Assembly: GCA_034429215.1 (NCBI GenBank)
Contig: DAOUGI010000098.1
Location: forward strand, 1 to 64,000
Origin: JAFGOG01 sp034429215
GTDB lineage: Bacteria > Chloroflexota > Anaerolineae > JAAYZQ01
Direction of reading: 5' to 3'
DNA length: 64,000 bases
A program made the translations under genes and the position numbers. The notes under the pieces are model-generated. The model had not been told where the DNA came from. It did no database searches and saw only the letters and a list, made by a program, of their open reading frames with translations. Shown piece after piece: positions 51,473 through 60,407 of this stretch. Each line of letters starts with the position of its first letter. The stretch's first letter is position 1.

Positions 51473-52668
51473 CCGAAGAGTATATCGCCATCGAGGAGCG
51501 TTACGGCGCCCACAATTACCACCCGCTCGACGTGGTGCTGACGCGCGGCCAGGGCGTCTGGGTCGAGGACGTAGACGGCAAGCGCTACATGGACTTTTTG
51601 GCCGCCTACTCGGCGTTGAACCAGGGCCACTGCCACCCGAGATTGGTCAAGGCAATGGTCGATCAGGCGTCACGGTTGACCCTCACCAGTCGCGCCTTTC
51701 GCAATGACCAGTTGCCGTTCCTGGCCAAGGAACTGTGCGAGCTGACCGGCTATGAGATGATGCTGCCGATGAACTCGGGAGCCGAGGCGGTAGAGACGGC
51801 GCTCAAGGCCGCCCGCAAGTGGGGTCACAAGGTCAAAGGCGTGCCGGAGGACTGTGCCGAAATCATCGCCTGCGACGGCAACTTTCACGGGCGGACGATC
51901 GCCATCATCAGCTTTTCCCCACAGGAAGAGTACCGGGACGGCTTTGGGCCGTTTACACCTGGCTTCAAGTTGATCGCCTACGGCGACGCGGCGGCGTTGG
52001 AGGCAGCCATCACGCCCAACACCGTCGCCTTCCTGGTGGAGCCGATCCAGGGTGAGAGCGGTGTGGTGGTGCCGCCGGAAGGGTATCTAAAGCAGGTGCG
52101 GGAAATCTGCACCAGGAACAAGGTGCTGCTGATCACCGACGAGATCCAGAGCGGGCTGGGCCGCACCGGCAAGCTGTTGGCCGCCGAATGGGAAGGGGTA
52201 CGCGCCGACATGGTGACGCTCGGCAAGGCGCTGTCAGGCGGGATGTACCCGGTCTCGGCTGTGGTGGCGTCCAAAGAGATCCTGGGCGTCTTTCAGCCGG
52301 GGGAACATGGCAGCACCTTCGGCGGGAGTCCGCTGGCCTGCGCAGTAGCTCGTGAGGCGTTACAGGTGATCGTCGAGGAAAAGCTCCCCGAGCACGCCCG
52401 GGAGCTGGGTGACTATCTGCTTGACCGTCTGCGGCAGATCAACAGCCCGCACGTCGCCCTGATCCGGGGGCGGGGGTTGTGGGTCGGCATTGTGCTCAAG
52501 CCTACAGCAGGCGGCGCCCGGCGCTTTTGTGAGGCGCTGAAGGAGCAGGGGGTCCTGGCCAAGGAGACTCACTGGAACGTGATCAGGCTGGCCCCACCGC
52601 TGGTGATCAGCCGCGAGGAGATCGACTGGGCGCTGGAGCGCCTGACTAAAGTGTTGCAGATGCCCTAA
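51469..52668 (+). CDS. rocD: Ornithine aminotransferase family PLP enzyme
   Basis: A 399-residue class-III aminotransferase. Family signatures: YGAHNYHPLDVVLTRGQG near the N-terminus, NSGAEAVETALKAARKW, the PLP-binding lysine in MVTLGKALSGGMYP, and GSTFGGSPLA. Ornithine aminotransferases act on the delta-amino group to give glutamate semialdehyde. An ATG at 51454 is in frame, but GTG at 51469 overlaps the SDH stop (GTGA) and gives the family N-terminus (TEEYIAIEERYGAHNY). Operon context with LKR/SDH suggests ornithine/lysine catabolism; a lysine epsilon-aminotransferase role is an alternative. Confidence 0.88.
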   Translation: MTEEYIAIEERYGAHNYHPLDVVLTRGQGVWVEDVDGKRYMDFLAAYSALNQGHCHPRLVKAMVDQASRLTLTSRAFRNDQLPFLAKELCELTGYEMMLPMNSGAEAVETALKAARKWGHKVKGVPEDCAEIIACDGNFHGRTIAIISFSPQEEYRDGFGPFTPGFKLIAYGDAAALEAAITPNTVAFLVEPIQGESGVVVPPEGYLKQVREICTRNKVLLITDEIQSGLGRTGKLLAAEWEGVRADMVTLGKALSGGMYPVSAVVASKEILGVFQPGEHGSTFGGSPLACAVAREALQVIVEEKLPEHARELGDYLLDRLRQINSPHVALIRGRGLWVGIVLKPTAGGARRFCEALKEQGVLAKETHWNVIRLAPPLVISREEIDWALERLTKVLQMP

Positions 52669-52679
52669 GCTTTCTTCTT

Positions 52680-52714
52680 CCAACTCCTGCCGCGCTCCGC
52701 GCGGCAGGAGTTGG
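52680..52714. repeat. 35-bp GC-rich inverted repeat
   Basis: Arms of 15 bases (CCAACTCCTGCCGCG/CGCGGCAGGAGTTGG) with loop CTCCG. It lies between the aminotransferase and epimerase genes and has no T-tract. It is probably a REP-like element or an attenuating hairpin inside the transcript. Confidence 0.55.
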
Positions 52715-52731
52715 AAGGAACGAAAGACAAG

Positions 52732-53733
52732 ATGACAATCCTGGTAACGGGCGGTACGGGGCTGATCGGGAGCCACCTGGTGGAGTGCCTGGTGGCAGAG
52801 GGGCGCCGGGTGCGGGTGCTGGTGCGCCCGACCAGCCAGCGGGGCGAGCTGGCCGATCTGCCGGTGGAATGGGTGAACGGTGACCTGCTGGACGCCGGCT
52901 CGCTGCAAGCGGCGATGAACGGTGTCGAGCAGGTTTATCACCTGGCCGCCACGATGGCCGATTGGGGGCTTTGGGAGCAGTTTTACCAGGCCAATGTGAC
53001 TGGCACGGAAAATGTGTGCGCTGCAGCGCTGGCCGCCGGCGTCCGGCGGCTGATCCATGCCAGCTCTATCGCTGCCACCGGCCTTGAAGACTATCACGGG
53101 CTGAAAGACGAATCCTCTCCATACGTCAATTCACAGGGAATGGGCCGGCATCCCTACTGCGCGACCAAGGCGCTTGGCGAGCAAGTGGTCAGGCGTTACC
53201 ACGACGAGCTCGGCTTGCCGGCCGTCATCGTGCGCCCAACCTATGTCTATGGCCCGCGCGAGCACAAGATGGGCCCGTACATCGTCGCCCGCAATGTGCG
53301 ACAAGGCCTGCGGCTCTTGCCCGGCGACGGGCTCAACCTGCATCACTGGGTCTATGTCGGCGACCTGGTGCGGGCGCTGATCTTGGCCGGTCAGCCGGGC
53401 GTGCCGACGGGGCGGCCCTATCTGATCGGCGGGCCGTTGACCACCGCCGGGGAGGGATGGCGGGCGCTGACCGAGGCGATGGGCAGCAGGCCGATCATCT
53501 ATGTGCCCAAAAGCCTGGGCTGGCTCGTGGCGGTGGCACTGGAAGGGCTCAACAGGGTGAGACAAAGCCGCTCGAGCCCGCTCCTGTCCCGCTTCAGGCT
53601 GGCGATCCTGACCAACAACAACGGCTGGGACACCGGCCGCGCTGAACGGGAGCTGGGGTTTGTGCCTGAGGTAGGCATCCAAGAGGGGATGGCCCACGCC
53701 GTCAAGTGGTGGCGTGAGCATGGCCGGTTATAA
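52732..53733 (+). CDS. NAD-dependent epimerase/dehydratase-type (extended SDR) protein
   Basis: A 333-residue extended short-chain dehydrogenase. The nucleotide-binding motif VTGGTGLIGSHLVECL starts the protein. The catalytic Y-x3-K appears as YCATKALGE (about 143), and RPTYVYGPRE follows. Substrate is unknown; related proteins act on nucleotide sugars, sterols or dihydroflavonol-like compounds. The ATG at 52732 is used; an in-frame TTG at 52711 overlaps the inverted repeat. It is downstream of the aminotransferase and upstream of a GNAT gene. Confidence 0.85.
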   Translation: MTILVTGGTGLIGSHLVECLVAEGRRVRVLVRPTSQRGELADLPVEWVNGDLLDAGSLQAAMNGVEQVYHLAATMADWGLWEQFYQANVTGTENVCAAALAAGVRRLIHASSIAATGLEDYHGLKDESSPYVNSQGMGRHPYCATKALGEQVVRRYHDELGLPAVIVRPTYVYGPREHKMGPYIVARNVRQGLRLLPGDGLNLHHWVYVGDLVRALILAGQPGVPTGRPYLIGGPLTTAGEGWRALTEAMGSRPIIYVPKSLGWLVAVALEGLNRVRQSRSSPLLSRFRLAILTNNNGWDTGRAERELGFVPEVGIQEGMAHAVKWWREHGRL

Positions 53734-53736
53734 AAG

Positions 53737-54336
53737 ATGAGGATACACGGAACACGGGTTACAATCCGGCCCATGAAACAGGGAGACCTGGAAGCTATGG
53801 CCCAGTGGCGGCCGATGGCCGATCCGCTCTACCAGCCGTTTGACATGCCGCAACACAGCATGGCAGAGAATGTGCGCTGGTTCAACTGGCGAAACAGCGA
53901 TCCCTCCCGCCGGCTGTACACAGTAGAAAACGAACAGCACCGGGTAATCGGCAGCCTGACGCTGCGCGAGATCGACGGCCGCCGATCGGCACGGTTGGGG
54001 ATCACACTAGGTGCCGACTATGTGAGCCAGGGCTATGGCACCGAGGCGCTGCAGGTCTTTCTGGACTATTACTTTGGCAAGATGGAATTTGCGCAGATGG
54101 TCCTCGACGTAGCCGGGACCAACCTGCGCGCTCGACACTGCTACCAGGCGTTGGGCTTTCGCCAGATCGGCCAGCACTATCGCCGCGCCGACCACAGGAG
54201 TTACCACCAGATCGCCCACGAGCCGCGCTACCAGCATCTGCGCCATCTCTTCCGCAGCGACGGGGACGATCTCGAGGTCCTATTCTACGACATGGCCATC
54301 ACCCGCGACGAGTGGCAGGCAGGCAAGGCTCTATAA
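53737..54336 (+). CDS. GNAT-family N-acetyltransferase
   Basis: A 199-residue GNAT enzyme of the RimJ/RimL-like type. The acetyl-CoA site is visible as LGADYVSQGYGTEALQVFLDYYF (about 88-110), with LDVAGTNLRARHCYQALGF after it. It probably acetylates an amino group on a protein or small molecule. The start is 3 bases after the SDR stop, and the end overlaps the convergent Tex gene by 6 bases. Confidence 0.8.
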   Translation: MRIHGTRVTIRPMKQGDLEAMAQWRPMADPLYQPFDMPQHSMAENVRWFNWRNSDPSRRLYTVENEQHRVIGSLTLREIDGRRSARLGITLGADYVSQGYGTEALQVFLDYYFGKMEFAQMVLDVAGTNLRARHCYQALGFRQIGQHYRRADHRSYHQIAHEPRYQHLRHLFRSDGDDLEVLFYDMAITRDEWQAGKAL

Positions 54337-56490
54337 TCCCTTCATGCTGAGGCCGATCCGGCCCCGTTCCAGGTCGACGCTGATCACCGTCACTTCAACC
54401 ACATCGCCGACGTTGACCACCTCAAAGGGGTTTCGTACATAGCGGTCGGCCATTTTCGAAACGTGGACCAGGCCATCCTGCTTGACGCCAATGTCCACAA
54501 AAGCGCCAAAGTCGACGACGTTGCGCACAGTGCCCCGCAGGCGCATTCCAATCTGCAAATCCTCTATCTTGAGCACGTCTCGGCGCAGCACCGGTGGCGG
54601 CAGGTCATCGCGGGGGTCGCGGCCGGGGCGGGCCAGCCCATCGAGGATGTCGACCAGGGTCGGCTCACCGATCTGGAGCAGCTCGGCCAAGACGGCCAAG
54701 CCCAGCTCGTCGCGTACTGCCTGGACCCGGCCCAGCATGTCCCGCGCCCCCAACCGGGTGCCGGCCAGCTCCAGCAGGCGCTGGACTACCGGGTATGATT
54801 CGGGATGGATTGGCGTCCGATCCAGCGGATTGGCCGATTCAGGCACGCGCAGGAAACCGGCCGCCTGCTGGTAGGCCTTCGCCCCCAAACCCTTCACCTT
54901 GGTCAGGTCGGAGCGTTTCTTGAACGGACCATGCTCGTCGCGATGGGCGACGGTATTGGTTGCCACGGTCTTGCTCAGGCCGGCCACGTGACGGAGCAGG
55001 GCCGGCGAGGCGGTGTTGACATCGACGCCGACATAGTTGACCACCGATTCAACCACGGCGTCGAGCGTCTCGGCCAGCTTTTTCTGATCGACGTCGTGCT
55101 GGTAGAGCCCGACGCCGATCGACTGAGGATCGATCTTGACCGACTCGGCCAGGGGGTCCTGCAGGCGCCGGGCAATGCTGACCGCACCGCGCATCGAAAC
55201 GTCCAGTTCGGGCAGCTCCTGGCGGGCCAGCGGTGAGGCGGAATAGACCGACGCCCCGGCTTCACTGACGAGGGCGTACTGGACGCCGGGAAAGTGGTCG
55301 ATCAGCTCGGCTGCGAGCTGCTCGGTCTCACGGCTGGCCGTACCGTTGCCAATGGCCATCACCTGCACGCCCGCCGCCTCGATAGCGGCAGACAGCGCCT
55401 TAATCGCCTCATCCCAACGGCGCTGCGGTTCGTGGGGATAAATGATCGTGGTCGCGATCACCTTGCCGGTCGGATCCACCACGGCGACCTTGCAGCCGGT
55501 GCGGAAGCCGGGATCGATGCCCATTATCACCCGGCCGCGCAGCGGCGGTTGGAGGAGCAGGTTGCGCAGGTTGGCCGAAAAGACCTGGATGGCGTGGTCG
55601 CCGGCCTCGTCGGTGCTGGCGGTACGCAGCTCCCGCTCCAGGCTGGGCAGCAACAGTCGGTTAACGCCGTCGACGATGGCGGCCTGGACTTCGGCACGCA
55701 GGGCCGGCGGAGCGCTGCGGTACAGGAAGCGGGCCCCGATCAGCGCTGCGGTATCCTCTTCGGGCAGGGCCAGCGACACCTTGAGCGCGCCCTCGGCCTC
55801 GCCGCGATCGATGGCCAGCGCCTGATGGGGTTGCAGATCGGCCAGTGGCAGCGCTGCGTCGTAGTAGAGTCGGTACTTGCCGCCGGGGTCTACGTCGGCT
55901 TGCTCGCCGGCTGCCCGGCAGATGACGACGGCCCGCTGCAGCGCCAGGCGGCGGGCCTCACCACGCACGGCAGCATCCTCGGTGAGCTGCTCGGCCAGAA
56001 TGTCACGGGCGCCGGCCAGGGCCGCCTCGGTGTCAGGCACCTCGTCGGAGAGGAATGCGGAAGCCAGGGCGTCCGGAGGGCGTTTATCCTGCTGGGCCAG
56101 CAGCTGGTCGGCCAGGGGCTGAAGGCCCCGCTCACGGGCAATGGACGCCCTCGTCCGGCGCTTCGGTTTGAAGGGCAGATAGAGGTCTTCGACCACCTGC
56201 AAGCTAGTCGCGGCCTCAATAGCCGCCGCCAGTTCGGGCGTCAGCTTGCCCTGCTCTTCAATGCTGCTCAAAACAGCCTCTTTGCGCTCGGCCAGGCGGC
56301 GCAGGTAGATCAGCCTGGCCTGCACCTGGCGCAGTTGTTCTTCGTCGAGGCCGCCGGTGACCTCTTTGCGGTAACGGGCGACGAAGGGAAGGGTGTTGCC
56401 GTCATCAAACAGGGCGACCGTCGCAGCGATCTGGGTCTGCGGCAGATTGAGCTCAGAGGCAATAGTGGAGATGATATCAGCAGTCGCCAT
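54331..56490 (-). CDS. Tex-family S1 RNA-binding transcription accessory protein
   Basis: A 719-residue Tex homologue. The N-terminal helical region contains NTLPFVARYRKEVTGGLDEEQLR. A YqgF-like RNase H fold follows (MGIDPGFRTGCKVAVVDPTG, about 327), then helix-hairpin-helix segments (VNTASPALLRHVAGLSKTVA; VKGLGAKAYQQAAGFLRVP) and a C-terminal S1 domain (GTVRNVVDFGAFVDIGVKQDGLVHVSKM). It binds RNA and affects transcription, translation or stress survival. It is 39 bases after the histidine kinase gene and may share its transcript. Confidence 0.93.
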   Translation of the reverse strand: MATADIISTIASELNLPQTQIAATVALFDDGNTLPFVARYRKEVTGGLDEEQLRQVQARLIYLRRLAERKEAVLSSIEEQGKLTPELAAAIEAATSLQVVEDLYLPFKPKRRTRASIARERGLQPLADQLLAQQDKRPPDALASAFLSDEVPDTEAALAGARDILAEQLTEDAAVRGEARRLALQRAVVICRAAGEQADVDPGGKYRLYYDAALPLADLQPHQALAIDRGEAEGALKVSLALPEEDTAALIGARFLYRSAPPALRAEVQAAIVDGVNRLLLPSLERELRTASTDEAGDHAIQVFSANLRNLLLQPPLRGRVIMGIDPGFRTGCKVAVVDPTGKVIATTIIYPHEPQRRWDEAIKALSAAIEAAGVQVMAIGNGTASRETEQLAAELIDHFPGVQYALVSEAGASVYSASPLARQELPELDVSMRGAVSIARRLQDPLAESVKIDPQSIGVGLYQHDVDQKKLAETLDAVVESVVNYVGVDVNTASPALLRHVAGLSKTVATNTVAHRDEHGPFKKRSDLTKVKGLGAKAYQQAAGFLRVPESANPLDRTPIHPESYPVVQRLLELAGTRLGARDMLGRVQAVRDELGLAVLAELLQIGEPTLVDILDGLARPGRDPRDDLPPPVLRRDVLKIEDLQIGMRLRGTVRNVVDFGAFVDIGVKQDGLVHVSKMADRYVRNPFEVVNVGDVVEVTVISVDLERGRIGLSMKGL

Positions 56491-56529
56491 GCGAATCCTT
56501 TGCAGGCAAACGCCAGGTCAGGTCGCGAT

Positions 56530-58356
56530 TCATGTCGTTTCCCCTTTCTCGGGCCTGATGGGCAGCAGGATAGAGAATGTAGTACCCTTGTCAATTTCAC
56601 TTACCAAACGTATCTCACCATTCATCAGAGAGGTCAGTTGCTGGACGATCGACAGCCCAAGCCCAATCCCAGCTTGCTCTCGAGCCGTGGAAACGCCGTC
56701 AACTTGTCTGAACGGATCAAAGATAAAAGATCGGGCCTCAGCCGGGATGCCCTGCCCAGTGTCCGAAACCTCCATGACCCAGTGGCTGCTATTCAGATAA
56801 AAACGGACGCCGACGGTCCCCTTGGCAGTGAACTTGATGGCATTCTCCACCAGATTCATCAAGATCTGTTGGAGCCGTTGCGAATCCCCTTCGAGAGTGG
56901 AGGGAAGGTTGGGATCGATGCTGGTAACAAATGCCAGCCCTTTGCGCTGGGCCAGCAAAGCCATCATTTTCTCCGTGTCTGCGAGCAGGTCGGCCGGCTC
57001 GAAGGGCTTGTGGTGCAGCTCCAACTTGCCCGCCTCGATCTGGGCTTGATCCAGAAGGCTCCCAATCAACGTGATCAGGCGCCGGGTGTTGATCAAGATA
57101 CGCCCGGTCGCATCGCGCTGCTCCTTTGTCAGCGGGCCAAACTCCTCATCATGCATCATGTCAGCGTAACCCAGAATGACATTGAGTGGGGTGCGCAGGT
57201 CGTGGCTGACATTGGCCAGCAGCCGGCTTTTGAACCGGCTGGCAGCGTCGGCTTCGTCCCTGGCCTGGGCCAACATCGCCTCTCGCTCTTGGAGATGGCC
57301 GGTCATCAAGTTGAAAGTGGTCGCAACCTGGCCGATTTCATCCGGGTGCCGAACCTTGAGCCGGTAATCCAGGTCGCCTCGACCGATCCGTTCCGCCCCA
57401 TCGTGAAGCTCCTCCACCGGCTCAAAAACCAGGCGGCGTAGCAACAGGTTGGTAGCGAGGCCGACAAAAGTGCCAAGCAACAAGATGGTGCCGCCGATCA
57501 GGATCAGCGCGCGGTTCGCCGTGGCAAAGGCTTCGGACCGCGAGACCTCGGTAAAGATGAGCCAATCGCTATCAGCTATCGGCAGGGTGACCCCCAACAC
57601 GTTCTGATCGGAAAAGTTGCGGTAGCTAGAGCTCCACCTGCGCTCAGGGGCCTGCAGCGCAGCTACCATCTCAGGGCGTTCGGCGATGGTGGTACTGGCT
57701 AAAACGACTTCAGGATCGGTATGAGCGACGATATGCCCGTGGAGGTCCACGATATAGGCCTGGCCGGTCTGGCCAAAGCGGATGTCGGACACGACGTCCC
57801 ATAGGAGGTCCATCCGCAGCCGGGCAGCCACTACGCCGCCGTCGGCGGTCGGGGCAGCCAGGATGATGTAAGGTTTGTTCGTGGCTGAGAGCTGTAGATC
57901 GCCGATGTGCGACCGGCCTTGAAGGGCTTGCAGGAACCAGTTGGACTGGGGAATAGTGAACAGGTTGCTGAGCACGGGTGTGTCATCCTGATGAGCGCTG
58001 GCAAAGACGGCGCCCTTGCGGTCGAGGCGAATGATCTCCAGCAGCGCCCGGTTCTGACTCAGCAAGCCAGACATGACCTCCGGATGAGCCTCCAGGAGGG
58101 TTCGATCCAAGGAGCCGGCTATGGCCACATATTCCAGCACCTGACCCATAAAACGCTCTACCGCACGGGAGGCGCCAAGGGCCGCTTCCTGCTGGCGGTT
58201 CTGCCAGGCGCGTTCCTCGGAACGGTAGATAAACGTAATGATCCAAGCGCCCATTACCACTCCGGCGAACAGTACTATCAGGGCCAGGAAACTTGTCAAC
58301 CGGCGGCGCAGGTTGTATTTGGGGCGAGGGATGGAAAACGACTGGAGACTAGGCAT
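56530..58356 (-). CDS. Membrane sensor histidine kinase (dCache-HAMP-HisKA-HATPase)
   Basis: A 608-residue sensor kinase. Two transmembrane helices (about 19-43 and 290-310) flank an outside dCache-like domain containing GRSHIGDLQLSATNKPYIILAAPT and GQTGQAYIVDLHGHIVAHTDP. HAMP, HisKA with His in NVSHDLRTPLN (about 395) and HATPase follow; the HATPase has a G2 box GIGLGLSIVQQLTSL. It lies 8 bases after a polyamine-binding lipoprotein gene, with no permease present. The pair may be a sensing unit in which the lipoprotein presents ligand to the Cache domain. No response regulator is adjacent. Confidence 0.88.
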   Translation of the reverse strand: MPSLQSFSIPRPKYNLRRRLTSFLALIVLFAGVVMGAWIITFIYRSEERAWQNRQQEAALGASRAVERFMGQVLEYVAIAGSLDRTLLEAHPEVMSGLLSQNRALLEIIRLDRKGAVFASAHQDDTPVLSNLFTIPQSNWFLQALQGRSHIGDLQLSATNKPYIILAAPTADGGVVAARLRMDLLWDVVSDIRFGQTGQAYIVDLHGHIVAHTDPEVVLASTTIAERPEMVAALQAPERRWSSSYRNFSDQNVLGVTLPIADSDWLIFTEVSRSEAFATANRALILIGGTILLLGTFVGLATNLLLRRLVFEPVEELHDGAERIGRGDLDYRLKVRHPDEIGQVATTFNLMTGHLQEREAMLAQARDEADAASRFKSRLLANVSHDLRTPLNVILGYADMMHDEEFGPLTKEQRDATGRILINTRRLITLIGSLLDQAQIEAGKLELHHKPFEPADLLADTEKMMALLAQRKGLAFVTSIDPNLPSTLEGDSQRLQQILMNLVENAIKFTAKGTVGVRFYLNSSHWVMEVSDTGQGIPAEARSFIFDPFRQVDGVSTAREQAGIGLGLSIVQQLTSLMNGEIRLVSEIDKGTTFSILLPIRPEKGETT

Positions 58357-58364
58357 GACGACCC

Positions 58365-59462
58365 CTATGGACCCGCGGTCAGGAAGCGTTCCCAGGCATC
58401 GGCGTGGAGCGCCTCGCCTTCGGGGCTGAGCGACAGGAGGATCTCGGCGTTTTTCAGCATGTCGGAAGAAGGAAAAATGGCCGGATTGTCACGGATTTCA
58501 GGATTGACCAACGGCAGCGCCGCGTCGTTTGGCAACCAGTAGTAGGTCGCGTTGGTGATCTGGGCGCTGATCTCTGCCCGGAGCAGGAAATCGATGAGCT
58601 GTTCGGTGGCCTTTTTGTTGGGTGAGTTGGCCGGGATGGTAAAACTGTCACCCCAGAGGATGGCCCCCTCTTCAGGAAGCACGTATTGGATGGCGGCAGT
58701 TGCCTCTTGCCCCGCGGTGACGTCGTCGGCCTGGCCGACGGCGATTACTACCTCGCCACTGATCAGGTAAGGGGCGGCGACGGCCGATTCCCAGTCGCGA
58801 AGGGTGATATGTGGCTTGAGGGCGATCAGCTTTTGCAGGGCGGCTTCCACTTCCTCCGGATTCTCAGAGTTGAGCGAAAAGCCCAGCGATTTCAAGGCGA
58901 TGCCGAGCATGTAGCGCGGCAGGGGCCAACCCATCAGCTTGCCGGCGTAACGCGAGTCCCACAAGTCAGCCCAGCCGGTGATCGGTTGCTCGACCAGGTC
59001 GGTGCGCACGACCAGACCGGTGGTGCCCCAACTGTAAGGAATGGAGTGGATGTTACCCGGGTCATAGGCAAGGTCGCGAAAGTTGGCTGAGATGTTCTTA
59101 AAGTTTGGCACATTGCCATAGTCGATCTCGGCCAGCAAGCCATCGGCCACGAGCGACGGGATAAGCTGATTCTCCAGCACGACCAGATCGTAGACCTTGC
59201 CGGCCCGGATCTCGTCTATCGCTTCCTCCTGGGTTTCGTACGGGAGGTAGTGAACCTTGATCCCATACTGTGTCTCAAAAGCAGCCAGGATCTCCGGAGC
59301 GATGTCTCCTTCCCAGTTGCGAAAGACCAGCTCCGTTATCTTGGATACCGGCGTGGTTGCCGCACTGCACCCGCTCTGCAGGATAAGCATGCCCAAGATA
59401 AGCACGATGATCGAGGTATGGATCAGTGTCTTTGCTTTGTGCCCCATGTAAGCTCTTTTCAT
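58365..59462 (-). CDS. PotD-like spermidine/putrescine-binding lipoprotein (no permease nearby)
   Basis: A 365-residue binding protein with a signal sequence and lipobox ILQSGC. Type-II fold features include ELVFRNWEGDIAPEILAAFETQYGIKVHY, YDLVVLENQLIPSLVADGLL and IPYSWGTTGLVVRTD. It is of the PotD/PotF family. ATG at 59462 and 59447 are both possible starts. The terminator of the upstream tRNA gene ends only about 13 bases before the first. Permease and ATPase genes are missing, and a histidine kinase gene follows directly. Confidence 0.85.
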   Translation of the reverse strand: MKRAYMGHKAKTLIHTSIIVLILGMLILQSGCSAATTPVSKITELVFRNWEGDIAPEILAAFETQYGIKVHYLPYETQEEAIDEIRAGKVYDLVVLENQLIPSLVADGLLAEIDYGNVPNFKNISANFRDLAYDPGNIHSIPYSWGTTGLVVRTDLVEQPITGWADLWDSRYAGKLMGWPLPRYMLGIALKSLGFSLNSENPEEVEAALQKLIALKPHITLRDWESAVAAPYLISGEVVIAVGQADDVTAGQEATAAIQYVLPEEGAILWGDSFTIPANSPNKKATEQLIDFLLRAEISAQITNATYYWLPNDAALPLVNPEIRDNPAIFPSSDMLKNAEILLSLSPEGEALHADAWERFLTAGP

Positions 59463-59474
59463 TTGTCTTACGGC

Positions 59475-59533
59475 AAAAAAAGGCAGCAGCCTCCGCGTAC
59501 CCAAAGCATTCTGAGGATACCGAAGCTGCCGCC
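59475..59533 (-). terminator. Intrinsic terminator after tRNA-Lys
   Basis: On the minus strand a 9-bp stem GGCGGCAGC/GCTGCTGCC (one G-T pair) is followed by seven T (59481-59475). It lies between tRNA-Lys and the PotD-like gene. Any read-through would continue into that gene, so it could also act as an attenuator. Confidence 0.7.
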
Positions 59534-59549
59534 CTGCCAATCGCCCAGG

Positions 59550-59623
59550 TGAGCCGTGAAGGACTCGAACCTTCGACCCGCTGCTTAAAAGGCAGCTGCT
59601 CTACCAAGCTGAGCTAACGGCCC
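59550..59623 (-). tRNA. tRNA-Lys (anticodon UUU)
   Basis: A 74-base cloverleaf on the minus strand. The acceptor is GGGCCGT paired with ACGGCTC (one G-U pair), with discriminator A and no encoded CCA. The D arm is TAGCTCAG...GTAGAGCA, the anticodon loop CTTTTAA (UUU), and the T arm GAAGG-TTCGAGT-CCTTC. Confidence 0.93.
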
Positions 59624-59634
59624 ACACCACCCAT

Positions 59635-59663
59635 ATTATAGCATCAGACGCCCGGCTTGGCAA
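59635..59663 (-). promoter_or_regulatory. Promoter of tRNA-Lys
   Basis: On the minus strand TTGCCA (59663-59658), a 17-base spacer and TATAAT (59640-59635), just upstream of the tRNA. Confidence 0.65.
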
Positions 59664-59690
59664 AAAGCCAGAACCACAAAGGAAACTATG

Positions 59691-60404
59691 TTACTGTGAT
59701 TGTTGAAAGTCAACGAAACGATAGCCGACGCCGCGCTCGGTAAAGATGTAGCGCGGATTGCTGGGGTCCGGCTCGATCTTCTGGCGCAGGTAGGTGATGT
59801 ACAGGCGCAGGAGCTGGGTGTCGTCGCGGTATTCATAGCCCCACACCTTGGACAGCAGCATTTCGTGGGTCATGACCCAGCCGGGGTTATTGACCAAGTG
59901 GTAGAGGAGCCGGTGCTCGGTTGGGCGCAGATTGATCCGCTTCCCGTCGACGATCACCTCCCTCTGTCTAAAGTCAACCGACAGACGGTCGTCAATGCGG
60001 ACCGCTTCGCCGCCGGCCGAGGCCGGTTTCTCGACGCGGCGCAGCACGGCGCGGATGCGGCTGGCGAGCTCGCGCGGGCTGAACGGCTTGGTAACGTAAT
60101 CGTCTGCCCCCAGCTCCAGGCCCCGAATGCGGTCCTCTTCGTCGCCGCGCACGGTGAGCATGATGACCGGCACCTTCGAAATCTCTCGCAGCCGCTCCAG
60201 GGTCTCAAAACCGTCCATGTGAGGCATCATTACGTCAAGCAGCACCAGGTCGGGCAGATCCTGGCGCACCCGTTCCAGCGCCTCCAGCCCGTCGCCCGCT
60301 TCGGTGACGCGATACCCTTCCAGCTCCAGGTTCATCCGCACAAAGCGGATCATCTTGGCTTCGTCATCTACGATCAGAATTAGCGTGCCATTGGCCGGGC
60401 TCAT
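59691..60404 (-). CDS. OmpR/PhoB-family response regulator
   Basis: A 237-residue response regulator. The receiver has LIVDDEAKMIRFV, the phosphorylated Asp in LVLLDVMMPHMDGFE and DDYVTKPFSPREL. The winged helix has LRPTEHRLLYHLVNNPGWVMTHEMLLSKVWGYEY and ends RYIFTERGVGYRF. The gene is 3 bases after the adjacent histidine kinase, so the two form a two-component pair. It differs clearly from the two KdpE-like proteins encoded elsewhere in the window. Confidence 0.9.
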   Translation of the reverse strand: MSPANGTLILIVDDEAKMIRFVRMNLELEGYRVTEAGDGLEALERVRQDLPDLVLLDVMMPHMDGFETLERLREISKVPVIMLTVRGDEEDRIRGLELGADDYVTKPFSPRELASRIRAVLRRVEKPASAGGEAVRIDDRLSVDFRQREVIVDGKRINLRPTEHRLLYHLVNNPGWVMTHEMLLSKVWGYEYRDDTQLLRLYITYLRQKIEPDPSNPRYIFTERGVGYRFVDFQQSQ

Positions 60405-60407
60405 TGT

